The translations under genes were made by a program, and so were the position numbers. This document shows positions 54,713-62,396 of a stretch of 64,000 nucleotides of DNA, one piece after another; the stretch's first letter is position 1; each line of letters starts with the position of its first letter. The stretch is from Qipengyuania gaetbuli (GTDB taxonomy: Bacteria > Pseudomonadota > Alphaproteobacteria > Sphingomonadales > Sphingomonadaceae), in contig NZ_WTYF01000003.1 of the NCBI RefSeq assembly GCF_009827315.1, positions 362,708 to 426,707 on the forward strand. The letters are read 5' to 3'. The notes under the pieces were generated by a model. The model made no database searches. It had not been told where the DNA came from and was given only the letters and a program-made list of their open reading frames with translations.

Positions 54713-55933
54713 ATGGCAATTCACAAATTGAAGCCGCTCCAAGTCGAAAAGGAAAAGAGGCCGGGCCGCTACGGTGACGGGAATGGCCTTTATCTTCTCG
54801 TGTCCGATACTGGCGGGAAGTCATGGCTGCTGCGGGTCATGGCCTACGGAACCGACAGGCAGGGCCGAATGAAATGGATGCGCCGAGACATAGGCTTAGG
54901 ACCTCTCAGTCTCGTGAGCCTTGCTGAGGCGCGGGAAATGGCGCGCGAGTTGCGGAAGGCCGCCCGCGATAAGAAAGATCCAACGCAGGTGCGCGATGCG
55001 AAAGAGGAGATCGCACCCACTTTCCGACAGGCGGCCCAGCAATGCCACGAGGCGAAGGCGTCGGGTTGGTCGGACAAGAACGCTGCCGCTTTCCTTTCGT
55101 CGCTTGCGCTGCATGTATATCCGAAGATCGGAGACAAGCCGGTCAGCGACGTTGATGCAAAGGACGTTGCCCTTGTCCTCGGCCCAATCTGGCAAACCAA
55201 AATTGCCCTTTCCAAGAAAATCCGCGCCCGCATCGGGCTTGTGCTTGACTACGCCCACGCAATGGCTTGGCGGACTGATGGTGCGCCGCGTCAAAGCCTC
55301 TCGGCCCTGCTCGCCAAGCAAGCGGAGGGCGGAAACTTCGCCTCGATGCCATACGAAAGCCTGCCCGCATTTATTCAGAAGATTGAAGGCGAGCCGGAAA
55401 CGATGGGTCGCCTCGCCCTGCTGTTCACGATCTACACGGCTGGGCGTAACGGTGAGGTTCGCGGCGCTCGTTGGTCGCAAATCGATTTCGACAAGAAGCT
55501 TTGGAACCGTCCTGCCGATTTGATGGGAAAGACAGGGACGCCGCACACCATCACGCTCTCGCCAGAGGCACTGGCCATACTTGAGCGGGCCAAGGCGTGG
55601 CGGCGGTTGGATGGGGATGGGCTTATATTCGAGGGGAAAGGCGGCAAGCGCCTGTCCGACATGACAATCGGAAAGATCGTGAAGCCTACGGGCTACACGG
55701 TCCATGGCTTCCGCTCAACGTTTCGGACCTGGGCCGCCGAGAAGATGCCGAGTGTGCCGGAAGCGGTCGCTGAGGCGGCTCTGGCCCATACCATCCCTGA
55801 TAAGGTAATCCGCGCTTACAATCGGGCGAAGTTCCTCGAAATGCGGTTCGCGCTGCTGGAGGCTTGGGGGCGTTACGCAGCTGGAAGATCTGGCGAAGTG
55901 ATCCGGTTGCCGCTGAAGGTGCGCGAAGCCTGA
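54713..55933 (+). CDS. Tyrosine-type site-specific integrase (DUF4102 N-terminus)
   Basis: A 406-aa integrase of the P4/prophage-CP4 kind. The N-terminal arm-binding domain (GRYGDGNGLYLLVSDTGGKSW) is the DUF4102 type. The catalytic domain shows the first Arg in TAGRNGEVRGARW, HGFRSTFRTWA with His and Arg, and the last His and nucleophile Tyr in LAHTIPDKVIRAYNRAKF. It should integrate and excise the element that follows. Just downstream are tandem AAACAATCCCC units that could be arm-type sites. Confidence 0.93.
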   Translation: MAIHKLKPLQVEKEKRPGRYGDGNGLYLLVSDTGGKSWLLRVMAYGTDRQGRMKWMRRDIGLGPLSLVSLAEAREMARELRKAARDKKDPTQVRDAKEEIAPTFRQAAQQCHEAKASGWSDKNAAAFLSSLALHVYPKIGDKPVSDVDAKDVALVLGPIWQTKIALSKKIRARIGLVLDYAHAMAWRTDGAPRQSLSALLAKQAEGGNFASMPYESLPAFIQKIEGEPETMGRLALLFTIYTAGRNGEVRGARWSQIDFDKKLWNRPADLMGKTGTPHTITLSPEALAILERAKAWRRLDGDGLIFEGKGGKRLSDMTIGKIVKPTGYTVHGFRSTFRTWAAEKMPSVPEAVAEAALAHTIPDKVIRAYNRAKFLEMRFALLEAWGRYAAGRSGEVIRLPLKVREA

Positions 55934-55940
55934 CTTCGCG

Positions 55941-55964
55941 AAACAATCCCCAAACAATCCCCAA
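55941..55964 (+). repeat. Tandem 11-bp repeats, candidate integrase/Xis sites
   Basis: AAACAATCCCC is repeated head to tail at 55941-55951 and 55952-55962. A related inverted copy lies upstream of the integrase at 54630-54640. Their position at both ends of the integrase gene suggests recombinase or excisionase binding. Confidence 0.45.
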
Positions 55965-56053
55965 GAACAGGAGGAGAACGCCTAGCGTGATTCGCGAAGA
56001 TCAGCTATGCACGTATAAGCTCCTGACCGGAGTGTAGCAGTAGAGGAAATCTG

Positions 56054-56257
56054 ATGCAACAAGAAGTTTCACCTGGAGGAATGAAGACGATCAGCCAGTT
56101 CTGCGCCGACAATGGCTGTAGCCGCTCGTTCGCGTACATCGAACACCGTGCAGGTCGTCTGACCTTCACGAAGCTGGGCCGTGCTACGCGCATCAAGTTG
56201 GAGGATGAACAGGCCTGGCGTGACAGCCTGCCAGTAGTGACGGTTGAGGCAGCTTAA
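56054..56257 (+). CDS. AlpA-like/excisionase-type DNA-binding protein
   Basis: A 67-aa protein with a MerR-like winged helix: TISQFCADNGCSRSFAYIEH, then GRLTFTKLGRATRIKLEDEQAWRDSL (read in two parts). This is the pattern of excisionase/AlpA proteins beside P4-type integrases, which bend DNA and activate excision or integrase expression. A strong hairpin follows. Confidence 0.8.
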   Translation: MQQEVSPGGMKTISQFCADNGCSRSFAYIEHRAGRLTFTKLGRATRIKLEDEQAWRDSLPVVTVEAA

Positions 56258-56276
56258 ATGTCGGCCTCAAACGGAA

Positions 56277-56309
56277 GGACCCTCGCTCCGTAAGGAAGAG
56301 CGAGGGTCC
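56277..56309. terminator. Hairpin after the excisionase gene
   Basis: GGACCCTCGCTC at 56277-56288 pairs perfectly with 56298-56309 around a nine-base loop. GAAAAG, not a T-run, follows, so it may be a structured terminator or processing site. It separates the int-xis unit from the small genes that follow. Confidence 0.5.
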
Positions 56310-56433
56310 GAAAAGCCGCTTGGAAGCAGACTCCTTTAGTACGACCGCATTAGCCGAACTTTACGCTTACGTCAAGTCGGCAGCGGTATTTGGTCAGCTT
56401 CCTTGCGTCGAAAAATGACGGAAGGAACAAAAG

Positions 56434-56631
56434 ATGAACCGTGTGATTCTAACGCGCCGCGATCCCGGCGTTGAGAAGCTGCTGGGCGGTCTGCCCCAAT
56501 ATGCAATCCCTGACCGGCTGGAGCCTTTGCGGCGCTGGGCGGTGTCCATGATGGCTGACGCGTCGGCTTGGCAAATGGCCCGCCGCCGCAATGGTCTCTT
56601 CGGAGCAAGAGGGGGCCACGCGCATGGATGA
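56434..56631 (+). CDS. Hypothetical small protein of the element
   Basis: A 65-aa basic protein (RVILTRRDPGVEKLLGGLPQ, then DRLEPLRRWAVSMMADASAW and RRRNGLFGARGGHAHG in part). AAGGAACAAAAG precedes its ATG. No family known. Its stop overlaps the next gene start by eight bases. Confidence 0.5.
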   Translation: MNRVILTRRDPGVEKLLGGLPQYAIPDRLEPLRRWAVSMMADASAWQMARRRNGLFGARGGHAHG

Positions 56632-56833
56632 ACGGGCCAAGCTTCGGGCGCTGGCTCTAGCGCTTCTCACGAACGGTCAGGGCATTAACCGAAGGAGCGG
56701 CCAATTTCTGGGCCAGCTCTGCGCGCCTGATCACTACCCCCTCACGCCACGGCAGCATCACTGGCTTGGCCAGCTTGCCGACAGAGGGGGCATGGGTGAA
56801 CAATTTGCGGGGATTGAGTATGTCGAAGGATAA
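56624..56833 (+). CDS. Hypothetical small protein of the element
   Basis: A 69-aa protein starting MDERAKLRALALALLTNGQG. The rest is polar with LGQLCAPDHYPLTPRQHHWLGQLADRGG. It overlaps both neighbours (8 bp upstream, 14 bp downstream), a layout typical of compact phage-type operons. An in-frame ATG at 56591 is also open. Function unknown. Confidence 0.5.
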   Translation: MDERAKLRALALALLTNGQGINRRSGQFLGQLCAPDHYPLTPRQHHWLGQLADRGGMGEQFAGIEYVEG

Positions 56834-57170
56834 CTGCGAGAAGGCCCATTACGGGCGCGGCACGGCTGCGGGAAGCAAGGGTAATACGCCCACAGCGAAG
56901 GCGAACAGCGTGGCGGCGGCTTCACAGGTCACTCAGACCTTACCGCGTCGTCATCGTCAGGTCGTCGAGGCTTTCGCCAGCTACGGCGCTTTCGGTGCAA
57001 GGCCTGAGGACGTTGCCAACGATCTTGAATTGCCTGTCCATGTGGTCCGTCCACGTTGCGGTGAACTGCGCAAGCGCGGATTGCTGCATGAGGTTGGCAA
57101 GCGTCCAGGCTTGTGGGGATGCGATGTAACGGCGTTTTCGGTCGTGAAGCCTGACGACGAGGCCGCATAA
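56820..57170 (+). CDS. Putative winged-helix protein of the element
   Basis: A 116-aa protein. After a polar N-terminus, residues 50-110 read RRHRQVVEAFASYGAFGARPEDVANDLELP and VRPRCGELRKRGLLHEVGKR (in parts), a winged-helix pattern with a predicted recognition helix and a wing. It may regulate element genes or assist replication. The next gene starts in its stop codon (TAATGG). Confidence 0.6.
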   Translation: MSKDNCEKAHYGRGTAAGSKGNTPTAKANSVAAASQVTQTLPRRHRQVVEAFASYGAFGARPEDVANDLELPVHVVRPRCGELRKRGLLHEVGKRPGLWGCDVTAFSVVKPDDEAA

Positions 57171-57361
57171 TGGATCGCGGCGAGGTCATCTTGTCGCGGG
57201 ACGAGGGTGGCGAATATGTCGTTACCCTCGCTCCTCCTGATCCCGGCAACCTTCACCCTACGGAGCAGCGCTTCGCGGATATTCGACAAGCTCCCGGCGC
57301 TTGGGGAGGTCTTCGCCTTTGCCTCGGTCGCCGCAAGGTCGATTTGACGGAGGAGGGGTAG
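57170..57361 (+). CDS. Hypothetical small protein of the element
   Basis: A 63-aa protein (MDRGEVILSRDEGGEYVVTL, later RQAPGAWGGLRLCLGRRKVD). It overlaps the preceding gene by one base and ends three bases before the prim-pol gene. GAGGAGG, the ribosome site of the next gene, lies at its 3' end. No family recognised. Confidence 0.5.
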   Translation: MDRGEVILSRDEGGEYVVTLAPPDPGNLHPTEQRFADIRQAPGAWGGLRLCLGRRKVDLTEEG

Positions 57362-57364
57362 GCG

Positions 57365-58444
57365 ATGGGCATTTTTGCGGATTGGCAGCCTGCCTATGCC
57401 GAAGCAGGGTTAATCACATTGCCGCTCGACGGGAAAAAGAAAGGCCCCCCAGGTTGGAATAAGATGGGGTTGCCGCGTTCCGCTGCCCTTGCAGCGGATA
57501 ACGACGACTGCGACGTTTTCGGTGTCCTTACTGGCCGTGGCAGGAAGAAGGGTGTCTCTCATCCCGGCGTCACGGTCATTGACTATGACGGCACCGATGA
57601 AAACCAACTCGGGGATCTGATTGGGATACACGGCAGGCCGGGGGCGCTGATCCGCACTGCCAGCGGAAAATTCCACTTGTATTATCGGAATTGTGGCGAG
57701 CGCCGCAAACTTCGCATTCATGGGAAGGGGCAAGGCGACCCGCTTGTCGATCTCTGCGGCTATGGTGGGTACGTCGCCGCTCCTCCCTCCCGTCTCGGCT
57801 CCGGCTCGTATGACTTCCTGGAGGGTTGTTTCGATGACATCGCCAGCGGGCACCTACCCAAGTTAATCGGTCTTCGATCGGAACACTACACTAACAGCGC
57901 CTTCAATCCCCGTGCCGCGCTCACCGAGCCCGACGCCACAGCCCGGAACAAGACGCTTTTCGAAAACGCCCTCCAGTTCCTCGCCTCAACCCCGGATCTA
58001 CAGGCCATGTCTATGCATCTCGATATTTTGAATGGCGATTACGCCAAGCCCGTATCGTCGAATGAGTTGGAGACCATCAAGGCGAATGCATGGAAGGCGC
58101 AAATTGAAAACCGCAATGGCTATGCAGCACCATACACTCAGCTCGACAACCAAACCCTCGACGCGATCACGGCGCACCGAAATGCCAAACTCTTTCTATC
58201 GATCTTCATGCACATCAAACGGCATTGTGGCGGGCGGCGTATATTCTTCATTGCGAACAAGATGTCTCGGGTGATTGGCTGCAAGGATGAGATGATTTCC
58301 GCGGCCCGAAAATTTTTTGAGGACATCGGAGCGATTGTTTTGGTGGCCGAACACACGAACACCCGGCCTGCCGTTTACCGTTGGGCTTGGGTGCCAGAGC
58401 AAACTGCCTTCGAAGAGCTGCTTGACTTGGATTTGACTGCGTGA
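57365..58444 (+). CDS. Primase-polymerase (prim-pol) domain replication protein
   Basis: A 359-aa protein. Residues 1-180 match the bifunctional DNA primase/polymerase N-terminal domain: metal-binding VIDYDGTD near residue 73, RTASGKFHLYY, and VDLCGYGGYVAAPPSR. The C-terminal half is helical (a PriCT-like linker) with no Walker motif, so no helicase is attached. Such proteins start replication of plasmids and phage satellites. GAGGAGGGG lies upstream of the ATG at 57365. This is the element's most telling gene after the integrase. Confidence 0.82.
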   Translation: MGIFADWQPAYAEAGLITLPLDGKKKGPPGWNKMGLPRSAALAADNDDCDVFGVLTGRGRKKGVSHPGVTVIDYDGTDENQLGDLIGIHGRPGALIRTASGKFHLYYRNCGERRKLRIHGKGQGDPLVDLCGYGGYVAAPPSRLGSGSYDFLEGCFDDIASGHLPKLIGLRSEHYTNSAFNPRAALTEPDATARNKTLFENALQFLASTPDLQAMSMHLDILNGDYAKPVSSNELETIKANAWKAQIENRNGYAAPYTQLDNQTLDAITAHRNAKLFLSIFMHIKRHCGGRRIFFIANKMSRVIGCKDEMISAARKFFEDIGAIVLVAEHTNTRPAVYRWAWVPEQTAFEELLDLDLTA

Positions 58445-58490
58445 TGGGCCTTACTCCCCAAGTCCCCCCTCCCCGGTTGGTTATATTACT

Positions 58491-58507
58491 ACCCCTTTTA
58501 GGGGGGT
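58491..58507. terminator. Hairpin after the prim-pol gene
   Basis: ACCCC at 58491-58495 pairs with GGGGT at 58503-58507, within a strongly C- then G-biased stretch (58463-58520). It is a weak candidate terminator in the 200-bp gap before the secreted-protein gene. Confidence 0.35.
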
Positions 58508-58643
58508 CCAAATTTCGGGGGCAACCTTGTGCCCCACTTCTCTGTAATTCCGTAATGAGCCCTAGATAACCACTCTTAAACTAAGGCTGGTAGTTGAGTA
58601 TTGTTTCGTAGTCGCGCAAAAGGAGCGAGAAGGGGGAAACTTG

Positions 58644-59219
58644 ATGAATAAGAACTATCGCGATTTCTCGTCCGTTGGGTTGCTTGCCATTTTGCTTTCG
58701 TCTCCTGCTATTGCGCTTGCCCAGACAAGTGAGGATAGACAGGCGAGCGCCTCTGCTCCGGACAAAGATAAGTCGCTTGAGGCCGGAGGTCGGCTGGATT
58801 TAGTCTGTGGCGGAGCCGGGACGGCGAACAAAACCACTGTTCTAACCGGTAATTCCAGTTCGACTTACAGCGGTTCCGGCGGCTTTGTCACCGGCTCGAC
58901 GAATGCCACCGTCTATGGAACTCGACAGCAAGGCTTCGGCGATCAGGTCGCGCTGTTTATAGAGAACGGAGAGGGTCGTGTTCGCATGCCTCGCGCAATG
59001 CTGCCAGTGTTTCGTGGCGGAGAAGACGGGTGGTTCAAGCTCGGTGACATTGAAGTGAAGGAAAACGAGATCACGGCGACTGTGCGGGTCAATTTCATTA
59101 ACAACCCAAAGCTGCGGGTAGATCGCTACACCGGCGCAATTTCGATCTCAGGCAAGGCCGGTGACTACTCCGGTCAATGCCAGCGCTTCGTCCCCGAAGA
59201 GACCGAGCGCCAGTTCTAA
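58644..59219 (+). CDS. Secreted hypothetical protein of the element
   Basis: A 191-aa exported protein. The signal peptide includes SVGLLAILLSSPAIALAQ. The mature part begins with a charged stretch, then a Gly/Ser/Thr-rich section (GNSSSTYSGSGGFVTGSTN) and a globular half with FIENGEGRVRMPRAMLPV and VNFINNPKLRVDRYTGAISI (in parts). Two cysteines could pair. It lies two bases before a small nuclease gene, so the two are co-expressed. Function unknown. Confidence 0.6.
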   Translation: MNKNYRDFSSVGLLAILLSSPAIALAQTSEDRQASASAPDKDKSLEAGGRLDLVCGGAGTANKTTVLTGNSSSTYSGSGGFVTGSTNATVYGTRQQGFGDQVALFIENGEGRVRMPRAMLPVFRGGEDGWFKLGDIEVKENEITATVRVNFINNPKLRVDRYTGAISISGKAGDYSGQCQRFVPEETERQF

Positions 59220-59220
59220 C

Positions 59221-59574
59221 GTGCTGAACGTCGTTGCCTCTGTCGCGCTATCCGTCTGCGCTCCAGGTCCACACGATAACTGCGTTGTCGATGGTGATAC
59301 GTTTTGGATCTCCGGTGAAAAGGTCCGCATTGCTGACATAGACGCGCCAGAGATGGATGGGCGCTGCCCTTACGAAAGCCGCCTTGCCGTTACGTCGCGT
59401 GATCGCCTGCGCCAGCTTCTCAACTCGGGCGAGTTCAAGCTGCATAGAGAAGGGCGGGACCGTTACGGGCGAACGCTCGCGGTCGTCACCATCGACGGCT
59501 ATTCTGTTGGCGATGCGCTCGTTAGCGAGGGGTTGGCGAGGACATGGACGGGTAGGCGGGAGCCGTGGTGTTAG
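59221..59574 (+). CDS. Thermonuclease-family (SNase-like) protein
   Basis: A 117-aa staphylococcal-nuclease-fold protein. It begins at GTG 59221 with a short hydrophobic segment (LNVVASVALSVCAPG), then CVVDGDTFWISGEKVRIADI, DAPEMDGRCPYESR and HREGRDRYGRTLAVV; these carry the Asp/Arg/Glu/Arg residues expected of the active site. It is likely exported and cuts DNA or RNA outside the cytoplasm. It follows the secreted protein gene by one base. Confidence 0.85.
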   Translation: MLNVVASVALSVCAPGPHDNCVVDGDTFWISGEKVRIADIDAPEMDGRCPYESRLAVTSRDRLRQLLNSGEFKLHREGRDRYGRTLAVVTIDGYSVGDALVSEGLARTWTGRREPWC

Positions 59575-59588
59575 CAAGGTGAGGCATA

Positions 59589-60071
59589 ATGCGGGGTAAA
59601 GTGGAGCATACTGACAAGGAGGCGCGAGCATGGGCCCTTGAACGGATATTCGGGCGGCTCAAAATGCTACTCGCTTGGATAGCCCTGTTGGTTTCAGCGC
59701 CTCTAACCCTCTTTCTCGGTGCGAAGGGAATAGCAGCTGCACTGAACGGAATCCGCGATTGGTGGCACTATGTCGAACCGACTCCCGATCCAGACGCGTG
59801 GATTTACCTTGGCTTGTTCTTCGGTGCAGGGTTCGTGTGGCTGCTTTCATATCACTACGTTGATGCTTCCGCGGTGAGCGAGGATAAACGCTTTAACGAT
59901 TTCATCCGCCGCCGCAGGAACGCCAACGAAGCATTCGAAAGGGCAGCGGAGAGGGAGCGCCTGCGAGAGAAGACTTTGTGGGACAAGGTGAAGGCAGTTT
60001 TTGTCATCATCTACGGCTCAGCGATGCTCCTAATGCTAGTTGCGCTTTTGCTTAAGAGCCTACTGGCCTAG
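59589..60071 (+). CDS. Hypothetical membrane protein of the element
   Basis: A 160-aa protein with three hydrophobic segments: LAWIALLVSAPLTLFLGA, IYLGLFFGAGFVWLLSY and a C-terminal VIIYGSAMLLMLVALLLKS. A long basic helical region in between (NDFIRRRRNANEAFERAAER) should be cytoplasmic. No family known. Confidence 0.55.
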   Translation: MRGKVEHTDKEARAWALERIFGRLKMLLAWIALLVSAPLTLFLGAKGIAAALNGIRDWWHYVEPTPDPDAWIYLGLFFGAGFVWLLSYHYVDASAVSEDKRFNDFIRRRRNANEAFERAAERERLREKTLWDKVKAVFVIIYGSAMLLMLVALLLKSLLA

Positions 60072-60299
60072 CCCCGGTCCGATGCGGTCCGGCCTCGATC
60101 CGCACTTCAGGCACTTTAGCCGCCTAGCCAATCCCTCCAGGCTGTAACTTGACCAGCCGCGCGCCATGATGGTGGCAAGCAAGCCGTGGGGGTCGAGCAC
60201 GACCACGCGCCCGCAACGGCAGTCCAGCCTCAGCTTGTAATTATGTCTCGCATAGTCGGCCAATGTGTCTAGGCGCTTGCTGCTCATCGTGCGGAACAT
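60060..60299 (-). CDS. Small putative zinc-binding protein
   Basis: A 79-aa protein containing two Cys pairs: LDCRCGRVVVLDP and LKCLKCGSRPDRIGPG near the C-terminus. The four cysteines could bind one zinc, as in small transcription- or nucleic-acid-binding proteins often found in alphaproteobacterial elements. The start is uncertain (ATG 60299, ATG 60287 or TTG 60323), and no clear ribosome site was seen. It overlaps the 3' end of the convergent membrane-protein gene. Confidence 0.5.
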   Translation of the reverse strand: MFRTMSSKRLDTLADYARHNYKLRLDCRCGRVVVLDPHGLLATIMARGWSSYSLEGLARRLKCLKCGSRPDRIGPGLGQ

Positions 60300-60427
60300 G
60301 GCGGGAACATATGAGTCGGGCAAGAGGGTCAGACACTTTACGAGCCAGCCAAAATATGCTATGCGCGGCCCTCACTTCGCGGGAAATCGTGAGGCATTCC
60401 ATCGTCGTGAGATTGAGGGGAAAGAGA

Positions 60428-60562
60428 ATGCAGGCTGCACACATTAGGTTTGGGGCCAGTCCGCCTATCGTGGCGACGCTGGCTCTTTGTGCGCAAGGGG
60501 CAGGTCGCTCGGTGTCCGAATATTTCCGCGCGATGGTGCGTGAGAGGGTGGGGCTTCAGTGA
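60428..60562 (+). CDS. Hypothetical 44-aa protein
   Basis: A 44-aa open frame starting at ATG 60428 with GAGGGGAAAGAG just upstream. It reads MQAAHIRFGASPPIVATLAL then SVSEYFRAMVRERVGLQ. The frame is open further upstream, but the ribosome site favours this short form. The C-terminal helix resembles ribbon-helix-helix ends, weakly. Confidence 0.4.
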   Translation: MQAAHIRFGASPPIVATLALCAQGAGRSVSEYFRAMVRERVGLQ

Positions 60563-60704
60563 TCGCGGACGTTCCCGAAGGCGATCTCCTGCACATATTC
60601 TTTCCCAGCTACTACGGCGCGCCGGTTCTCGGGGGCGCTCGTTCGGCTGGCCAGCACAATCGAAGCGAGGGCATCCCGCCGCCGTACCCAAGCTACAAGG
60701 TGCA

Positions 60705-61142
60705 ATGACGATGGCAGGCGGACCGAAAAGAAGCGGGCGAAAATCGGATGGTACGTTCGCGCCAGGTAACTCTCTGGGCGGGCGAACGCCGGGTTCGCGC
60801 AACAAGACGACAATAGCTGTCGAAGCGCTGCTAGAGGGCGAGCATGAGGCGTTGACGCGTAAGGCTATCGATAAGGCGCTTGAGGGGGACGTTACCGCGC
60901 TGCGACTGTGCTTGGATCGGATTGCACCCGCTAGGCGCGATGCGCCCGTTTCGTTTGTCCTCCCGCCCATTGCCTCGGCAGAGGACGCGGTGAAAGCCTC
61001 GTCCGCGATCTTGGCTGCTGTAGCGGCTGGCGAGGTCACGCCTGATGAAGGCGCAAGGGTTATGTCACTGCTCACGGCTCACAAGGCCCTCGTGGAAACC
61101 TGCGACCTAGAAACGCGCATTGCTGCGCTGGAGGCCAAATGA
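60705..61142 (+). CDS. DUF5681-like protein
   Basis: A 145-aa protein with an N-terminal basic segment GRKSDGTFAPGNSLGGRTPG followed by SRNKTT, matching the DUF5681 signature (FxPGxSGNPxGRPxGSRNKTT-like), then a helical region (ALLEGEHEALTRKAIDKALE, RLCLDRIAPARRD). Such proteins occur in phages and integrated elements and may act like terminase small subunits, though that is unproven. Its stop overlaps the next ATG (ATGA). Confidence 0.65.
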   Translation: MTMAGGPKRSGRKSDGTFAPGNSLGGRTPGSRNKTTIAVEALLEGEHEALTRKAIDKALEGDVTALRLCLDRIAPARRDAPVSFVLPPIASAEDAVKASSAILAAVAAGEVTPDEGARVMSLLTAHKALVETCDLETRIAALEAK

Positions 61143-61381
61143 ACAGATTGGAAAAACGGCTCGACGCGTTGGAGGCAGGAGGACGCAAAGCCCGCGCTCA
61201 ACCCGCCATGAGGCGTTGGCTTGGCATAGCGCTCACCCCGGCAGAGGAAATAGAGGCAGACGCCTATGTCGCGCCTGACTTTTCCAAGGTCGATTGGTCG
61301 CAATACTCGCAGGAGGTTCGCGAGTGGCTGCAAGTGGGCAGAACTGGCGAAATGGATAGGATAGGGCACGATGCGGCTTAG
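61139..61381 (+). CDS. Small protein with N-terminal coiled-coil start
   Basis: An 80-aa protein starting MNRLEKRLDALEAGGRK, a short heptad pattern, followed by an acidic part (AEEIEADAYVAPDFSKVDWS). It overlaps the previous gene by four bases and the next by eleven. The first of three small genes with similar starts. Confidence 0.5.
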   Translation: MNRLEKRLDALEAGGRKARAQPAMRRWLGIALTPAEEIEADAYVAPDFSKVDWSQYSQEVREWLQVGRTGEMDRIGHDAA

Positions 61382-61574
61382 AAACCGGGTAGAAGTGCTG
61401 GAGAAGAAGGACCGCGGGGATTTCGTTCCCTTCGTTCGTATTATCCAGCACGAAGGACAGAGCGAGGAAGAAGCAACAGCGGGGCACGAAGCTGAGCACG
61501 GCCCGTTGGGCAACTGCGCCCGCATCCTGCGTGTCATCATCCGCGAACCCAAAGCCCTAGATGCCTCGGCTTAG
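61371..61574 (+). CDS. Small protein with N-terminal coiled-coil start
   Basis: A 67-aa protein starting MRLRNRVEVLEKKDRGDFVP, later EGQSEEEATAGHEAEHGPLG. It has the same short heptad start as its two neighbours and overlaps both. Function unknown. Confidence 0.5.
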   Translation: MRLRNRVEVLEKKDRGDFVPFVRIIQHEGQSEEEATAGHEAEHGPLGNCARILRVIIREPKALDASA

Positions 61575-61746
61575 CGCGCGGGTTTCCAGATTGGAGCAGG
61601 CAAAGGGCGGCAATGAACGACGCCCCGTTCTGATGATAACACCTGGAGCCGAAGTAGAAGCGGAGCTTGCTGACTGGCAATCACGATATGGGCCGTGTGA
61701 TGCTGAACCTGTCTTGATCCAGCTTGTCGGATTCACGCCTTCCTAA
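61561..61746 (+). CDS. Small protein with N-terminal coiled-coil start
   Basis: A 61-aa protein starting MPRLSARVSRLEQAKGG, later RRPVLMITPGAEVEAELADW. It is the last gene read in the operon direction; the dispersed repeat block starts 19 bases after its stop, so this may be close to the element's right edge. Confidence 0.5.
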   Translation: MPRLSARVSRLEQAKGGNERRPVLMITPGAEVEAELADWQSRYGPCDAEPVLIQLVGFTPS

Positions 61747-61764
61747 TCCAAAACCCGACATTCC

Positions 61765-61785
61765 GCTAACGACCCGATTGCGGAC
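61765..61785 (+). repeat. Dispersed repeat, partial copy R1
   Basis: GCTAACGACCCGATTGCGGAC is the complete 3' block of the repeat. The 5' part of the unit is not recognisable, so this is a truncated copy. It is the first unit of the right-end array. Confidence 0.75.
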
Positions 61786-61811
61786 ACGGCTGATGCGGCT
61801 ATCCTACCCCA

Positions 61812-62057
61812 ATGGATGACGAAGGCTATACTGGACGCTCTACAGAAGAGAGGTGGGGTTGCATCGCTTCAACTCTCGTCGGTACGCCAATCTTCTTGTT
61901 CTTGCTTGTCGCTGACGCGCTTGGAGACTGTGCGCCTGGCACCTCATGTCAGAAGGGATTTTTGACGCAAGTGCTGCTCCCCTCTTTCGCTATTGCCGCT
62001 ACGGTCGGTCTCATCGTTTGGGGGACCATTAAGATTGGTCGCCGGAGGGGCCGATAG
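61812..62057 (+). CDS. Small membrane protein between repeat copies (array gene 1)
   Basis: An 81-aa protein with two hydrophobic segments (STLVGTPIFLFLLVADAL and VLLPSFAIAATVGLIVWG) separated by a loop with two cysteines (DCAPGTSCQKG), and a basic end (GRRRGR). No family known. Exactly one gene lies between repeats R1 and R2. Confidence 0.5.
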   Translation: MDDEGYTGRSTEERWGCIASTLVGTPIFLFLLVADALGDCAPGTSCQKGFLTQVLLPSFAIAATVGLIVWGTIKIGRRRGR

Positions 62058-62083
62058 GGACGATTGGGAAGGGCTTGGCAGAC

Positions 62084-62165
62084 GTCCGCTTTCCACCCAG
62101 TTCTCGCCTAATTTTCGGAGCATAGGTTATGCCAAGAGCGGACGGACAATGATCGACCCGATACC
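62084..62165 (+). repeat. Dispersed repeat, diverged copy R2
   Basis: It begins GTCCGCTTTCCACCC and includes GAGCGGACGGACAATGATCGACCCGAT (read in parts). The middle is diverged (TTTTCGGAGCATAGGTTATG). Same orientation as R1 and R3-R6. It ends about 12 bases before the next gene start. Confidence 0.65.
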
Positions 62166-62177
62166 GGTCATTGCCCA

Positions 62178-62387
62178 ATGAAGATATATGCACCGGATAT
62201 GACTACTTTGGTAAGCAGCGCGATCGTCCTTTTCCTTGGAGTTTTGGCTGTCCGGTTGGCGAAGTTCTCCCGCACGAGTGTGCGATTGCGCGACTGGACA
62301 GTCGCCATTCTCGCAGGCCTCTTTGCCCTTACGTCCGCTGTTGGGGCGGCTATGACAGTTCTTGATCTTCTTGGACTCGTAAGGTAA
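62178..62387 (+). CDS. Small membrane protein between repeat copies (array gene 2)
   Basis: A 69-aa protein with two hydrophobic segments (TTLVSSAIVLFLGVLAVRL and VAILAGLFALTSAVGAAMTV) joined by a basic loop (KFSRTSVRLRD). Function unknown. Its stop is about ten bases before repeat R3. Confidence 0.5.
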   Translation: MKIYAPDMTTLVSSAIVLFLGVLAVRLAKFSRTSVRLRDWTVAILAGLFALTSAVGAAMTVLDLLGLVR

Positions 62388-62396
62388 TCTTGTTAG

